The position numbers and the translations under genes are program-made. This document shows, one piece after another, positions 1 through 10,099 of a DNA stretch of 45,854 nt. This DNA comes from Granulicella sp. Lineage in GTDB: Bacteria; Acidobacteriota; Terriglobia; Terriglobales; Acidobacteriaceae. A model generated the notes under the pieces. That model was given only the letters and a program-made list of their open reading frames with translations, did not search any database and was not told where the DNA came from. The DNA is taken from contig PLHC01000127.1 of the NCBI GenBank assembly GCA_003138795.1, positions 1-45,854 of the forward strand, read 5' to 3'. Position 1 is the stretch's first letter. Each line of letters starts with the position of its first letter.

Positions 1-17
1 AATCGGTTAAGGGAGGT

Positions 18-362
18 CTAAGCGAAAGAGGCCACAGCGGACGCTTCGTCGTCCTTCACGTCGAAGACGGTGACCAACTTCGTGATGACGAGCAGGTCAC
101 GCACCTTCTTCGTAAGGTTCAGTAGCTTGAGTTCGCCGCCGGCGTTCTTGACAGCGGTGAACGCGCTGACTAGTTCGCCGAGCCCAGAACTGTCAATGTA
201 GTTCACATCGCCCAAGTTGAGCAGAATCTTCTTCGATCCCTTCGCCACGATATTCCGCACTTCTTCGCGCAGCGTCAAGCCGCCTTCGCCGAGTGTGATC
301 TTGCCACTCAGGTCCAGAATTGTAACGCCATTCACTTCCCGGGTTGTGAACTTCATGCTCAT
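18..362 (-). CDS. STAS-domain anti-sigma factor antagonist
   Basis: 114 aa; VTILDLSGKITLGEG...LLNLGDVNYIDSSGLGELV is the typical STAS phosphoserine motif region (DSSGLG). Confidence 0.9.
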   Translation of the reverse strand: MSMKFTTREVNGVTILDLSGKITLGEGGLTLREEVRNIVAKGSKKILLNLGDVNYIDSSGLGELVSAFTAVKNAGGELKLLNLTKKVRDLLVITKLVTVFDVKDDEASAVASFA

Positions 363-889
363 GAGTGCGTCTCCTTTTGAATTCTGCGTTTGACCAGCCT
401 GATCTCTGTTCCCGGGTTCAACTGGTGGAATTGTACCTCATCCATTATGGCGCGCATGAGAAAAACACCCCTTCCAGACGTGCGCAGGATGTTTTCCGGC
501 GTAAGCGGATCGGGAAGTTTGTCCGGATCCAGCCCGGAACCCTCATCCGCGATTTGAATGGTCAGCGCATCGTCAGTTATGCCGAAACTTGCGGTCACAT
601 GCTTGGTCGGATCGTATCGGTTGCCATGCACAATCGCGTTTATGGCGGCCTCGCGCGTGGCCATGGCGATCTGGCTTGCGGTGTCTTCATCGAAACCCGC
701 ATCGCGAGCCAATTTTTCGGCAGTCTCTTCAAGAATCTCAACGCTGCCAAGCACGGAGTCGAGCGTGATGCTCGTGCGGTTTGCCGTCGAATCTGTCAAA
801 GCAGTCCGTCCATCCTTAGGAGTGTAACTCGAGTTTCTGCCGCGAGAAAGTGCTGCTACTGTGCAAACTCCGGCGCAGGTTAGACGCAT
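359..889 (-). CDS. RsbW-like anti-sigma factor / HATPase_c_2 serine kinase
   Basis: ATREAAINAIVHGN (N box) and IADEGSGLDPDKLPDP...GRGVFLMRAIMDEV; stop overlaps the STAS start (ATGA). Start trimmed from the ORF track to the ATG at 889. Confidence 0.85.
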   Translation of the reverse strand: MRLTCAGVCTVAALSRGRNSSYTPKDGRTALTDSTANRTSITLDSVLGSVEILEETAEKLARDAGFDEDTASQIAMATREAAINAIVHGNRYDPTKHVTASFGITDDALTIQIADEGSGLDPDKLPDPLTPENILRTSGRGVFLMRAIMDEVQFHQLNPGTEIRLVKRRIQKETHS

Positions 890-905
890 ATCGCGGCGCG
901 AGGTG

Positions 906-2333
906 TTAGGACAAAGGCTTGAGCGATTGCAGTAGGGTGGGGATGAGTTCCGAGACGGTGGGATGGATGTGCATGGCGCGCGAGATGGTGGTGTAGGGCG
1001 CTCGGGCGTACATGATGTCGAGGAGGCAGTGGATGGCCTCGTCGCAGCCGACGCCGAGGAGTGACGCGCCAAGAATGAGTTTGGTTTCGGCGTCGACGAG
1101 GACCTTCATGAAGCCGAGGCTCTCGCCTTTCTCGATGGCGCGATTGACGCGGGACATGGAACGCGTTGCGATGAGTGTCGGCTTACCGGATTTGCGGGCT
1201 TGAGCTTCTGTTATGCCGATGCGCGCAAGCGGCGGATCGAGGTACATGGCGTAGCAGGGGATGCGGTCGGTGACGCGGCGCGGAGACTCACCCTTCTCCC
1301 GGTCGAGCAGGTTGGCGGCGACGATCTCGAAGTCGTTGTAGGCGGTGTGGGTGAAGGCGCCACGGCCGTTGCAGTCGCCAAGCGCGTAGATGCCGGGAAC
1401 GTTGGTGCGGAGTTGGTCGTCGACGAGGATGTAGCCGCGGTCGTCGGTGGCGACGCCGACGCTCTGGAGGCTGAGATCGTCGGTGTTGGGCGTGCGTCCG
1501 ACGGCGAGCAGGAGGTGCGAGCCGGTGATGTTGGGCTCGCCGCTGGTACAGTTGGTGCCGACGGTGACGCCGTCTTCGTGAGGAGATAAGTGAATGCACT
1601 CGGAGCTGGTGCGGATCTGAATGCCCTCGGCTTCAAGGATGCTCTGCACACAGGCGGAGACGTCCTCGTCTTCGTGCGCGACGAGGCGAGGAGCCTTCTC
1701 GATGATAGTGACGTCGCAGCCGAAGCGGCGGTACATCTGGCCGAACTCGATGCCGATGTAACTGCCGCCGACGATGATGAGGTGCTGCGGCAGCGTGTCG
1801 AGTGCGAGGAGGCTGCTGTTGGTGAGGAAGGGCGCGTTGTTGATGCCGGGGAGATCGGGGATGGTGGCGCGACCGCCGACGTTGAGGAATATCTGCTTTG
1901 CTGCGAGGAGAGCATCCGGGTTGCCGTTGTTGCGGACGCGGACGGTAGTGGGTGATTCAAGGCTGGCGGTGCCGGTGAAGACAGTGATCTTCGGGTTGTC
2001 GCGAAGGGATTTTTCGACGCCGTTGCGAGATTTGGAGACGATGGCCTCGCGGCGTGCGTTGACGGCCTTGATGTCGACCTCAATCTCGGTATCGATGGAG
2101 ACGCCGTAGTCACCGGAGCGGCGTGCAACTTGCGCGGAATAGGCGCTGGCGATCATGGCCTTGGTGGGCGTGCAGCCGGTGTTGACGCAGGTTCCGCCGA
2201 AGAGCTTGCGCTCGATGAAGGCGACGGTCTGGCCGGCTGCGGTGAGACGAGCGGCGAGCGGGGGACCAGCCTGGCCGGCCCCAATGATGATGGCGTCGAA
2301 AGCTTGCGTGGCGGTTTGCGTTATGGTCGGCAT
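906..2333 (-). CDS. FAD-dependent pyridine nucleotide-disulfide oxidoreductase (mercuric reductase-like, not true MerA)
   Basis: IIIGAGQAGPPLA, GGTCVNTGCTPTK redox-active disulfide, GRTPNTDDL, IYALGDCNG, dimerisation domain. No C-terminal vicinal CC. Start trimmed to MPTITQ at 2333, 5 nt after the upstream stop. Confidence 0.88.
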   Translation of the reverse strand: MPTITQTATQAFDAIIIGAGQAGPPLAARLTAAGQTVAFIERKLFGGTCVNTGCTPTKAMIASAYSAQVARRSGDYGVSIDTEIEVDIKAVNARREAIVSKSRNGVEKSLRDNPKITVFTGTASLESPTTVRVRNNGNPDALLAAKQIFLNVGGRATIPDLPGINNAPFLTNSSLLALDTLPQHLIIVGGSYIGIEFGQMYRRFGCDVTIIEKAPRLVAHEDEDVSACVQSILEAEGIQIRTSSECIHLSPHEDGVTVGTNCTSGEPNITGSHLLLAVGRTPNTDDLSLQSVGVATDDRGYILVDDQLRTNVPGIYALGDCNGRGAFTHTAYNDFEIVAANLLDREKGESPRRVTDRIPCYAMYLDPPLARIGITEAQARKSGKPTLIATRSMSRVNRAIEKGESLGFMKVLVDAETKLILGASLLGVGCDEAIHCLLDIMYARAPYTTISRAMHIHPTVSELIPTLLQSLKPLS

Positions 2334-2338
2334 AGGGC

Positions 2339-5300
2339 TCACTTGTAGAGGAGATAGGGTGTGCGGGCGGACTGGAATTGGTCGAGCGCGGTGGTCCACG
2401 AAAATGAGATGTTGCGCGGGTCATCGCCGCGCTGGAGAGCGTCGAGGGTGGCGCGGTTGGCGATGAGGCGCAGTGTTTTGTCGAGCTGGAATTCGGTTGG
2501 GTAGAGATGGTGAAGGACGCTGAGAATCTCGATACCGAGTTCGGGGGAGTCGAGTAGCGTGCGGTCGGTGAGGGTGATGCGTACGGCGTCGATGGTCTGG
2601 CCGTGGAAGGGATAGTGGTTGGCGTCTTCGGCTACGGTGGTGGTGGTTGCGGCAAAGGTGACGCCGGGGATGTGGCGGGCGGTGAGTGCATCGGCGACGT
2701 CGGCGGCGTGTAGCCATGCGGCGCCGAAGAGCTCGAAGGGAGTGCTGGTGCCGCGACCGACGGAGATGTTGGCGAAATCGAGGAAGCCGAGGCCGGGATA
2801 GAGCGTGGCAGCGGTGAGGTTGCGCAGGTTGGGGCTGGGGTTGGTCCAGGGGAGACCCGTGGCGTCGAAGTATTCGGTGCGCGACCAGTGCTGCATGGGA
2901 ATGACGGTGAGGTGCGCGTCGAGATGCTTCGTTCCGTCGATGTAGCGAGCGAGTTCGCCGAGGGTGAGGCCGTGGCGTACGGGCAGCGGCATGTAGTCGG
3001 TGTAGGACTCGAGCCCGGGGTCGGAGACGGGGCCCTGTACCTGCTCGCCGCCGATAAGGTCCGGGCGGTCGAGGAGGATGATCTCGAGGTCGTGGTGGTA
3101 CTCGGTCTGCTCGCGGGCGGCGGCTTCGAGGAAGTAGCCGGTGAGGGTCTCGTAGGTGTAGAAGCGAACGCCGGCGTCCTGGAGATCGATGACGACGGCA
3201 TCGAGGTCTTTGAGTTGCTCGTGCGAGGGACGCTTGTCGGCATCGTGCGGGCCGTAGAGGCTGGTGACGTGGAGGCCGGTGGTTGGGTCGGTTTCGGCGG
3301 CGAAGCTGGTGGAGTCCTGCTTGCCGAAGATGCCGTGCTCGGGGGAGAAGAGCGTCGTGAGGTGCGCGGTCGGAACTGATTTCGGCAGGTCGATGGCGAG
3401 GATGTCAATGGTGCGGCGGCTGTGGGCGTCGAGGCCGGTCTGGTTGGTGAGCAGGCCGAGGGCGAGATGGCGGTTGTGGTGGTCGGCGGCTTCGGCGAGG
3501 GCGGCGAAGTGGGTTTGTTCGAGGACGTCGAGGCCGGTTAGAGCTGGCGGGAACGGTCGAGCTTCGCTCAATAGCCCACGCTCCACCCCAGCGAGCAAGG
3601 ACCGCTCGCCGGGGACCCCGGCCTGCCCGGCGATGAGACCGCCGGGCGAGGATGGGGCACCCGAGTCCGGCGCTGATCCGTAAAGTTGAAGAGCCTCAGC
3701 AGCGGCGGTTGCGACTTCGCCGCGCAGGTTGGAGATGGGGCGGTTGCCGCGTGGGTGAATCGCGTTGGCGAGCAGGATGACGTAGGTGTCGGAGGCGGGG
3801 TCCATCCAGAGCGAGGTGCCGGTGAAGCCGGTGTGACCGAAGCTGCCGATGGGGAAGATCATGCCACGTGGCTTAGAGAAGGCAGTGTCGATGTCCCAGC
3901 CGAAGCCGTGCAGATCCTGCCCCTTGATGGCCGGATAGTGGGGCGCGAGGCCGGGGGCGGCGGGCTCGTCTTCTGAAGTCGGGGCGGCCATGGCAGCTTG
4001 TTCGGCTGCGTTGGCGGCGGGGAGTTGCCCAGGGTCGTGGCCGGGCTGCTCCGGTGTGGTCATGAGCTCGAGCGTGGATTGCTTGAGCGGGAAGTTGCTG
4101 GGACGGCCGGCGAGTCGGTCGAGAAGAGCTTGCGCAAAGAGCGAGACGTCATGCGCGGTGGAGAAGACTCCTGCGTGTCCGGCGACTCCACCCATGCGGC
4201 GTGTGGTGGGATCGTGGACGGTGCCGCGGAGAAGATGGTCGAAGTCGGGGTTGGTGGCGGCGGTGCCTTCGTTGTCGTGGGCTTCGGGAGCGATGCGCTG
4301 GAGTAGTGAGGTGCTCCAAGTGCCGGGGGCGCAAGCATACGCCATGCGGCCACGAGGCTTCGGCGCCCACGCGATGGCAGCACCGATGACGTGATGCGGG
4401 CCGCAGGCTTTGACTACGGGAAGATAACGGGTTTCGGTCATGCCCAGTGGCTTGAAGATGTGCTGCTGCGCGTAGACGTCCAGCGGTTGGCCGCTGAGGG
4501 TTTTGACGAGGTCGCCAAGGAGGATGAAGTTGACGTCGGAGTAGCGGAAGACTTCGCCGGGTGTGGACTGTAGCGGCGTCGTGAGTGCGCGGTGGATGCC
4601 TTCGGCTTTGTTGGGTTTTGCGAGACCCCAGGCGTCTTTGAGGTCGATGTCCGGGGCTTCGCCGGAGGTGTGGGTGAGCAGCATGCGGATGGTGACCTGC
4701 GCCCGCTCGGGGTCGTGTGTGGGGTTGAAGGCGGGGAGGTATTTTTCGATCGGGTCGTCGAAGTTGAGCTTGCCTCGCTCGTAGAGCTGCATGATGGCGG
4801 CGGCGGTGCTCAGGCATTTGCTGAGTGAGGCCATGTCGAAGATGGTGTCTTCGGTCATGGATTCGGCGGGCGAGGGCTTACCGTCGAGGCCGGGCTCGTC
4901 GGCGAGCTTGCGGTCGCCGTAGGCTTGCTTGAAGACGATGTTGCGGTTGTGGCCGATGAGGACGACGGCTCCGGGGAGTTTGTGGGCGGCGATGGCGTCG
5001 TTGATGAGCGTGGAGACGGGGGTGAAGTCGGGGGTGGGAGCTGGCGCTTGTGTAGGTGCAATCGCTGCGGGTGAAGCAGGTTCCTGAGCTACGCCTCGGA
5101 ATGACAGGCAGAAAAGCAAAGGCAGGACAGCTGCAGCTATCGCGCGGCGCCTGAATTGCTTGCCGAAGATGAGACTGGCGATCGAGCCGATGCCGAAGGT
5201 CACGATGGCTCCGATCAGGACGTACCAGGTCCAGGCGATGTGCGGGATGGTGATGGGACCGAGATGCACGGGAAACACTCCTTGCCAGAGCCAGAGGTTG

Positions 5301-6682
5301 AGGATGAAGCCGAAGACCATGCCGATGGTTGCGCCGGTCTGGGTGGCGAAGCGCGTGAGGGTGCCGAGCAGGAAGACGCCGAGCAGGCACCCATAGGCAA
5401 CAGACGCGATGGAGAGACCGATCTCGACGACGTGGCCTTTGCCGCCGACGGCGAGCGAGTAGACCGCGATGGCGAAGAGAACGAGAGCCCAAAGGACGGT
5501 GGAGGACTTGCTGATGATGGCGCGCTCGCGGTTGTCGGCGCTGGGGCGGAGGTGCATGTAGAAGTCGACGACCGTGGTGGACGAAAGGCTGTTGAGCGCG
5601 GCGGAGAGATTGGACATGGCGGCCGCGAGAATGGCGGCAACGAGCAGGCCGGCGATACCGATGGGCATCTCACGGACGATGAAGGTGGGGAAGATTCTGT
5701 CGGCACTTGAGAACACCGCGGGGTGTTGCCCGTAGAAGACGTAGAGGCCGGCGCCAATGAGGAGGAAGAGTGAGAACTGGATGAAGATGACGACGCCGGA
5801 GCTAAGCAGGGCGAGGCGCGACTCGCGTAGATTGCGGGCGGCGAGCATGCGCTGCACCATGAGCTGATCGGTTCCGTGCGAGGCCATGGTGAGGAAGGTT
5901 CCGCCGAGAACGCCTGCCCAGAAGGTGTAGGTCGTGGTGAGGTTGAAGGCGAAGTTGAGCATGTGGAACTTGCCTGCGGCGGAGGCGACAGTGTGAATCT
6001 GCGTCCAGCCTCCGCTGACGTGCGAGCCGAGCGTGGCGATGGCGACGAAGGTTCCGCCGATGTAGATGGCCATCTGCACGACGTCGGTCCAGATGACCGC
6101 GGCCATTCCACCTTCAAAGGTGTAGAGCAGCGTGAGTAAGGAGATGATGCCGATGGAGAGGACGTCGCGTGTGCCGATGGCGATGCCGACGATGATGGAG
6201 ACCGCGAAGAGGCGTACGCCTTCGGCTGCGGCGCGGGTGAGCAGGAAGAGACCGGCGGTGACCTTGTGCAGTACGGGCCCGAAGCGGCGGTCGATGAGTT
6301 GGTAGGCGGTGAGCATCTCGCCGGCGAAGTAGCGCGGTAGGAAGAGCATGGCCACGACGATGCGGCCGATCATGTAGCCGATGACGATTTGCAGGAAGCC
6401 GAAGTTGCCGGCGAAGGCGACGCCAGGGATGGAGATGATGGTGAGGGTGGAGGTTTCGGCGGAGACGATGGAGAGCGAGATCGCCCACCAGGGGATGGTG
6501 TTGTTGGCGAGGAAGTAGCTGCGGAGCGAGCGGTCGGCGGGAGCTCCAGTACCGGGCTTTTTGCGGAAGCGCAGGCCGAAGAGCGTGATGCCGATGAGAT
6601 AAACCGCGATGAGCGCGAGATCGAAGGCTCGAAGATGCTGCGAGACGACGAGGAGTGCAAGTGCGGAGATCGAGTTGGCCAA
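2339..6682 (-). CDS. Tripartite fusion: sodium:solute symporter (SSS) + serine beta-lactamase-fold hydrolase + DUF1343/NamZ-type exo-beta-N-acetylmuramidase
   Basis: Single uninterrupted 1447-aa frame. SSS region ([19 protein letters not shown]); beta-lactamase motifs SLSK (SxxK), YSDVN (YxN-like), HTG; DUF1343 motifs [57 protein letters not shown] start preceded by AGGAGGAGA. Confidence 0.9.
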   Translation of the reverse strand: MANSISALALLVVSQHLRAFDLALIAVYLIGITLFGLRFRKKPGTGAPADRSLRSYFLANNTIPWWAISLSIVSAETSTLTIISIPGVAFAGNFGFLQIVIGYMIGRIVVAMLFLPRYFAGEMLTAYQLIDRRFGPVLHKVTAGLFLLTRAAAEGVRLFAVSIIVGIAIGTRDVLSIGIISLLTLLYTFEGGMAAVIWTDVVQMAIYIGGTFVAIATLGSHVSGGWTQIHTVASAAGKFHMLNFAFNLTTTYTFWAGVLGGTFLTMASHGTDQLMVQRMLAARNLRESRLALLSSGVVIFIQFSLFLLIGAGLYVFYGQHPAVFSSADRIFPTFIVREMPIGIAGLLVAAILAAAMSNLSAALNSLSSTTVVDFYMHLRPSADNRERAIISKSSTVLWALVLFAIAVYSLAVGGKGHVVEIGLSIASVAYGCLLGVFLLGTLTRFATQTGATIGMVFGFILNLWLWQGVFPVHLGPITIPHIAWTWYVLIGAIVTFGIGSIASLIFGKQFRRRAIAAAVLPLLFCLSFRGVAQEPASPAAIAPTQAPAPTPDFTPVSTLINDAIAAHKLPGAVVLIGHNRNIVFKQAYGDRKLADEPGLDGKPSPAESMTEDTIFDMASLSKCLSTAAAIMQLYERGKLNFDDPIEKYLPAFNPTHDPERAQVTIRMLLTHTSGEAPDIDLKDAWGLAKPNKAEGIHRALTTPLQSTPGEVFRYSDVNFILLGDLVKTLSGQPLDVYAQQHIFKPLGMTETRYLPVVKACGPHHVIGAAIAWAPKPRGRMAYACAPGTWSTSLLQRIAPEAHDNEGTAATNPDFDHLLRGTVHDPTTRRMGGVAGHAGVFSTAHDVSLFAQALLDRLAGRPSNFPLKQSTLELMTTPEQPGHDPGQLPAANAAEQAAMAAPTSEDEPAAPGLAPHYPAIKGQDLHGFGWDIDTAFSKPRGMIFPIGSFGHTGFTGTSLWMDPASDTYVILLANAIHPRGNRPISNLRGEVATAAAEALQLYGSAPDSGAPSSPGGLIAGQAGVPGERSLLAGVERGLLSEARPFPPALTGLDVLEQTHFAALAEAADHHNRHLALGLLTNQTGLDAHSRRTIDILAIDLPKSVPTAHLTTLFSPEHGIFGKQDSTSFAAETDPTTGLHVTSLYGPHDADKRPSHEQLKDLDAVVIDLQDAGVRFYTYETLTGYFLEAAAREQTEYHHDLEIILLDRPDLIGGEQVQGPVSDPGLESYTDYMPLPVRHGLTLGELARYIDGTKHLDAHLTVIPMQHWSRTEYFDATGLPWTNPSPNLRNLTAATLYPGLGFLDFANISVGRGTSTPFELFGAAWLHAADVADALTARHIPGVTFAATTTTVAEDANHYPFHGQTIDAVRITLTDRTLLDSPELGIEILSVLHHLYPTEFQLDKTLRLIANRATLDALQRGDDPRNISFSWTTALDQFQSARTPYLLYK
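3538..3664 (-). repeat. REP/palindrome-like element inside the coding sequence, forming the hydrolase-NamZ linker
   Basis: Contains inverted repeats gcgagcaaggaccgctcgc and ccggcgatgagaccgccgg, plus ggggcaccc resembling the ggggtaccc motifs of intergenic repeats elsewhere in the window; translates to low-complexity [46 protein letters not shown]. Confidence 0.6.
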
Positions 6683-6698
6683 GCGGTATCTCCTCCTG

Positions 6699-8822
6699 CT
6701 AGGGTGTTGGCGTTGGAGTCGCGGGCTGGGCGGATGCGGGCGGGGGCGGTTCTGGAATGCCCAGATCGCCGGCCGGGGGAAGGGTTCTGGAGTCGGCCCA
6801 CTGACGCTGGGCGCTGCGGACCTTGTCTACGCGTGCGTACCAGAGAGCGATGGTGTAGTCGTAGTGCTCGAGGATGGGGCGCAGGCCAGAGGGACGGTAG
6901 GTGCGCTGCCATTGCTGAGCGAACATATCGCGGAGCTGCGAGTAGGTGCCGATGATGTCCTGGAGGCGGCCGTTGACGCCGTTGATGTCGGAGAGTTCGC
7001 GCGAGGTGGTGCGGTGGAGCTTGGGGTCGGTGGAGTTGGCGGCGATGGTGGCTCGACTGTAGGAGTCGGCCACCTCGTCGGCGAGCTGGAACTTGAGACA
7101 GAGGAAGTCGATGCGGCGCGCGCCGAGGTCCATGGCGTCGATGGCGTCGGGCTCGCGGAGGTTGGGCTCGGTGGCTTTGGCCTGGGCGATCAGGGTGAGG
7201 GCGTGCTCGGCGTGCAGGCGAACGGCGGAGGCGATGGGATGCATCTTCCCGGCGATGACCACGCCGTCCTTGGACCAGGGGTCAACCCAGAAGAGGCCGT
7301 CGGTTCCTTCCGTGTTGGTGATGACCTTGTTGTCGTGGAGGAGGCTCATGGCGGCGGTGAGCTCGTCTTGAGCCTGGTTGAGCAGGTCTGTGGAATCGCC
7401 GTGGAAATCCTGCGCGAAGCTCTGCTGGAAGGCGGGGATGGAGGATTCGCCGGGCTGCCAGGCGGCGGCTGCACCGAAGAGGATTCCGTACCAGTTCTGG
7501 TTGGCGAGTGATTCGCCGTCGTCGTTCCAGAGGGTGTTGAGCTGGCCGGTGGCGCCGAAGCGCTGGCCGTCGCGGGTGAACTGCTGAATGTCGTCGAGTG
7601 CGAGTTGCTGGTTGGGATAGACCTGGCGGTAGTTGTTGATGGAGGGCGCGACCCAGGTCTCGATGCCGGCGTCGGTGTAGGGCTTGAGCTCGGCGGCGAA
7701 GCCCTTGGGCTTGGGCGTGTAACCCCACGCGACGGCGATGGTCTGGTCCTTGATGGAGGGGGGCAGAGCCTTGAGGAGTGCGGGAGCATCCTGCGCGACG
7801 TCGCCCCAGAAGAGGATCTTGCGATGCAGCGGCTGGAGGCTGATGACGATGCGCTGGAGGAAGTCGAGATACACCGGAGCGAGGCCGCGGACGTCGACGT
7901 CCGGCTTGGTGCGGCCAACGCCGAGGTCGACGGTCTCGTCGCCGCCGATATGCAGGAATGGACTGGGATAGAGCGCGGCGAGCTCAGTGAACATCTGGTT
8001 GATGAGCAGGATGGAGCCGGGTTGACCGGGCGCGAGGACTGCGCCGTGGGGTGTCTCGGCGAGATCGGCGTAGGTCTCCCAGACGAGGGTCTTGTGGAGA
8101 TGGCCGAAGGCTTCCTGCTCGGGCACGACGGTGATGTGATATTGCGCGGCGTAGGCGACGAGCGCGCGCGCATCATCGGCGGAGATGCTTCCTTCTGGCG
8201 ACGCGGGCAGGGGGTTGGAGGCGTACTGCTGGGTGTTTTCGAAGTAGGGCGAGTAGAGGTTGACCTTGTAGGCGGCGAGCGTGCGGATGAGCTTCTTCTG
8301 GAAGTCGAGGGTGTCGACCGGGCCGCGCGAGAGGTCGTCGTGCAGGCCGCGGTATTTCATGGCAGGCCAGTCGTGGATTTCGGCTGCGTGGAGGACGAGG
8401 CCATTGGGCGAGCTCTCGATGAGCTGCTTGGCGGTTTGTGCGGCGTAAAAGAGGCCTGCGGCGGATGCTCCGGTCAGGGTCAGAATTCTCTTGGAGTAGC
8501 TGATCGTGTAGCCTTCGGGGCGCATCTCGTCGGTGAAGCTGGGATCAGGATGCTGGGCGAGACGCTGGAGGACGATGCGCAGGCCGTTGCCGGGGAGAAC
8601 GCCTCGGGTGCCGAGGGTTTGGCGCAGGTCGTCAGCCGCGAAGGTGTCTTCGGGGTTGCAGGCGGTGCAGGCGACGATGACTCCGCTGGTCAGCGGCTGA
8701 TCGGGGAGTTGCACGATCTGGCGCGGCAGTGGGATGAGGTGCAGCGGCGATTGGGCGGCGGCGAAGGGTGCAATCAGAGTTGTTGCGCAGGCCAGAAGCG
8801 TGGCGATGGGAGAAAGTCGCAT
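6699..8822 (-). CDS. Secreted glycoside hydrolase family 20-like beta-N-acetylhexosaminidase
   Basis: Signal peptide MRLSPIATLLACATTLIAPFAAAQ; LIPLPRQIVQL N-domain; MKYRGLHDDLSRGPV; FLHIGGDETVDLG (catalytic DE). Start trimmed to 8822. Confidence 0.85.
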   Translation of the reverse strand: MRLSPIATLLACATTLIAPFAAAQSPLHLIPLPRQIVQLPDQPLTSGVIVACTACNPEDTFAADDLRQTLGTRGVLPGNGLRIVLQRLAQHPDPSFTDEMRPEGYTISYSKRILTLTGASAAGLFYAAQTAKQLIESSPNGLVLHAAEIHDWPAMKYRGLHDDLSRGPVDTLDFQKKLIRTLAAYKVNLYSPYFENTQQYASNPLPASPEGSISADDARALVAYAAQYHITVVPEQEAFGHLHKTLVWETYADLAETPHGAVLAPGQPGSILLINQMFTELAALYPSPFLHIGGDETVDLGVGRTKPDVDVRGLAPVYLDFLQRIVISLQPLHRKILFWGDVAQDAPALLKALPPSIKDQTIAVAWGYTPKPKGFAAELKPYTDAGIETWVAPSINNYRQVYPNQQLALDDIQQFTRDGQRFGATGQLNTLWNDDGESLANQNWYGILFGAAAAWQPGESSIPAFQQSFAQDFHGDSTDLLNQAQDELTAAMSLLHDNKVITNTEGTDGLFWVDPWSKDGVVIAGKMHPIASAVRLHAEHALTLIAQAKATEPNLREPDAIDAMDLGARRIDFLCLKFQLADEVADSYSRATIAANSTDPKLHRTTSRELSDINGVNGRLQDIIGTYSQLRDMFAQQWQRTYRPSGLRPILEHYDYTIALWYARVDKVRSAQRQWADSRTLPPAGDLGIPEPPPPASAQPATPTPTP

Positions 8823-8916
8823 GGAGTAACGGTACACGCCGAGCGGCTTTGCATGGAAGTTACGCGAGCTAACGGGCTGCTCGGCATCGGCATCCAACGA
8901 GACCAAGGAGCTGATC

Positions 8917-9447
8917 ATGAGCGAGACGCATGTTGAGCACGAGAAGGACTACAAGGAACTGAGAGGCGAAGAGGGGCTGAAAAAGATTGCGGAGTTGCTG
9001 AAGGGCATTCGCATCGCCATGGTGGCAACCCTCGCGAAGGATGGGTCGATCAGCGCCCGGCCGATGGAGGTGCAGGAGGAGGACTTCGATGGAACGCTGT
9101 GGTTCCTGACGCGATCGAGCTCGGAGAAGGTAGACGAGATCGGACAGGACCAGCATGTGACACTGACGTTCGCAGATCCTTCGGAATCGAGGTTCCTGAC
9201 GCTGAAGGGGCGCGCGACCATGACGCATGATCGGGCGAAGATCGATGCGTTGTGGAAGCCGACGTTAAAGGACTGGTTTCCGAAGGGTAAGAACGATCCG
9301 GAGATTGCAGTATTACGTGTGGACGTGAGCGAGGCCGACTTCTGGGAGGCTTCGGGCAGCAGGTTGGCCAGGAGCGCGAAGTACCTTGCTGCCGCGGTGA
9401 CTGGCGGTAAGACGTCGGTTGGAGAATCAGGGCACGTGCTGGTCTAG
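8917..9447 (+). CDS. Pyridoxamine 5'-phosphate oxidase-fold protein (general stress protein 26-like)
   Basis: IRIAMVATLAKDGSISARPM...LWFLTRSSSEKVDEI...VTLTFADPSESRFLTLKGRA. Confidence 0.88.
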   Translation: MSETHVEHEKDYKELRGEEGLKKIAELLKGIRIAMVATLAKDGSISARPMEVQEEDFDGTLWFLTRSSSEKVDEIGQDQHVTLTFADPSESRFLTLKGRATMTHDRAKIDALWKPTLKDWFPKGKNDPEIAVLRVDVSEADFWEASGSRLARSAKYLAAAVTGGKTSVGESGHVLV

Positions 9448-10076
9448 ATGGGTGCTGTGCCGTTGATGATGGTCACTCCGGCTGGTGGCGTGAAGGTGAA
9501 GTCGCTGTCCGTGGTGGGGATGTTCTCGTGGATGGCGGTGAAGGTGAAGCTGGTGGTTGCACCATCGGTTTGCTCGATGCGCATCGCCTGGATTTGTCCG
9601 GATGGGTCGACGGTGAGAGCGATGGAGTGGAGGCCTTGCTGGCTGCCTTTGGGGGTTCCAGAGAGCGTGTAACCGCCGTTTACCAAGGTGAGCGTGAGGC
9701 CGTCGAGTTCCTTGCTGAGTTCGGTGTGTCCGAGCAGAAAGCGCAGTGGCGAGCGAAGGTCGTCGAGCTGCCTGGCGGGGGTGCGCTGGGCCTGGGCGTC
9801 GCCGGGGGTGTAGCTGATGGCGGATCTGCCGTCGAGGACGAAGAGCTTGCCGGAGGGCGCGTCGTAGGCCCAGCGCATGCGGCCGGGCTTGCGGAGGGTG
9901 AGGGTTCCGCTCTCGGTGCGGTCGATGCCCATTCCCTGATAGCGCTCGGTGAAGCGGGCGGTGAGGGATTGGAGATGGTTGTAGTGCGCGTCGACCTTAT
10001 GGGCGATAGCGGGCGCGGTGGGCGTCTGAGCGGTTGCGGTTACAGTGAGTGCGAGCAGAAGCAGTAGCTTTTTCAT
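9444..10076 (-). CDS. lolA: Outer membrane lipoprotein carrier protein LolA-like
   Basis: Signal peptide MKKLLLLLALTVTATAQ; LQSLTARFTERYQG...SGTLTLRKPGRMRWAYDAPSGKLFVLDG. Confidence 0.82.
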   Translation of the reverse strand: MKKLLLLLALTVTATAQTPTAPAIAHKVDAHYNHLQSLTARFTERYQGMGIDRTESGTLTLRKPGRMRWAYDAPSGKLFVLDGRSAISYTPGDAQAQRTPARQLDDLRSPLRFLLGHTELSKELDGLTLTLVNGGYTLSGTPKGSQQGLHSIALTVDPSGQIQAMRIEQTDGATTSFTFTAIHENIPTTDSDFTFTPPAGVTIINGTAPI

Positions 10077-10099
10077 GGTGTGACGGTTCATGTGTGAAT

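Noticed and set aside
906-2333. True mercuric reductase (merA)
   Set aside because: Has the CxxxxC redox motif of the wider family but lacks the C-terminal vicinal cysteines and any mer neighbours.
7605-8936. 443-aa plus-strand ORF
   Set aside because: Antisense shadow of the GH20 gene in high-GC DNA; low-complexity Gly/Val/Asp-rich translation with no motifs.
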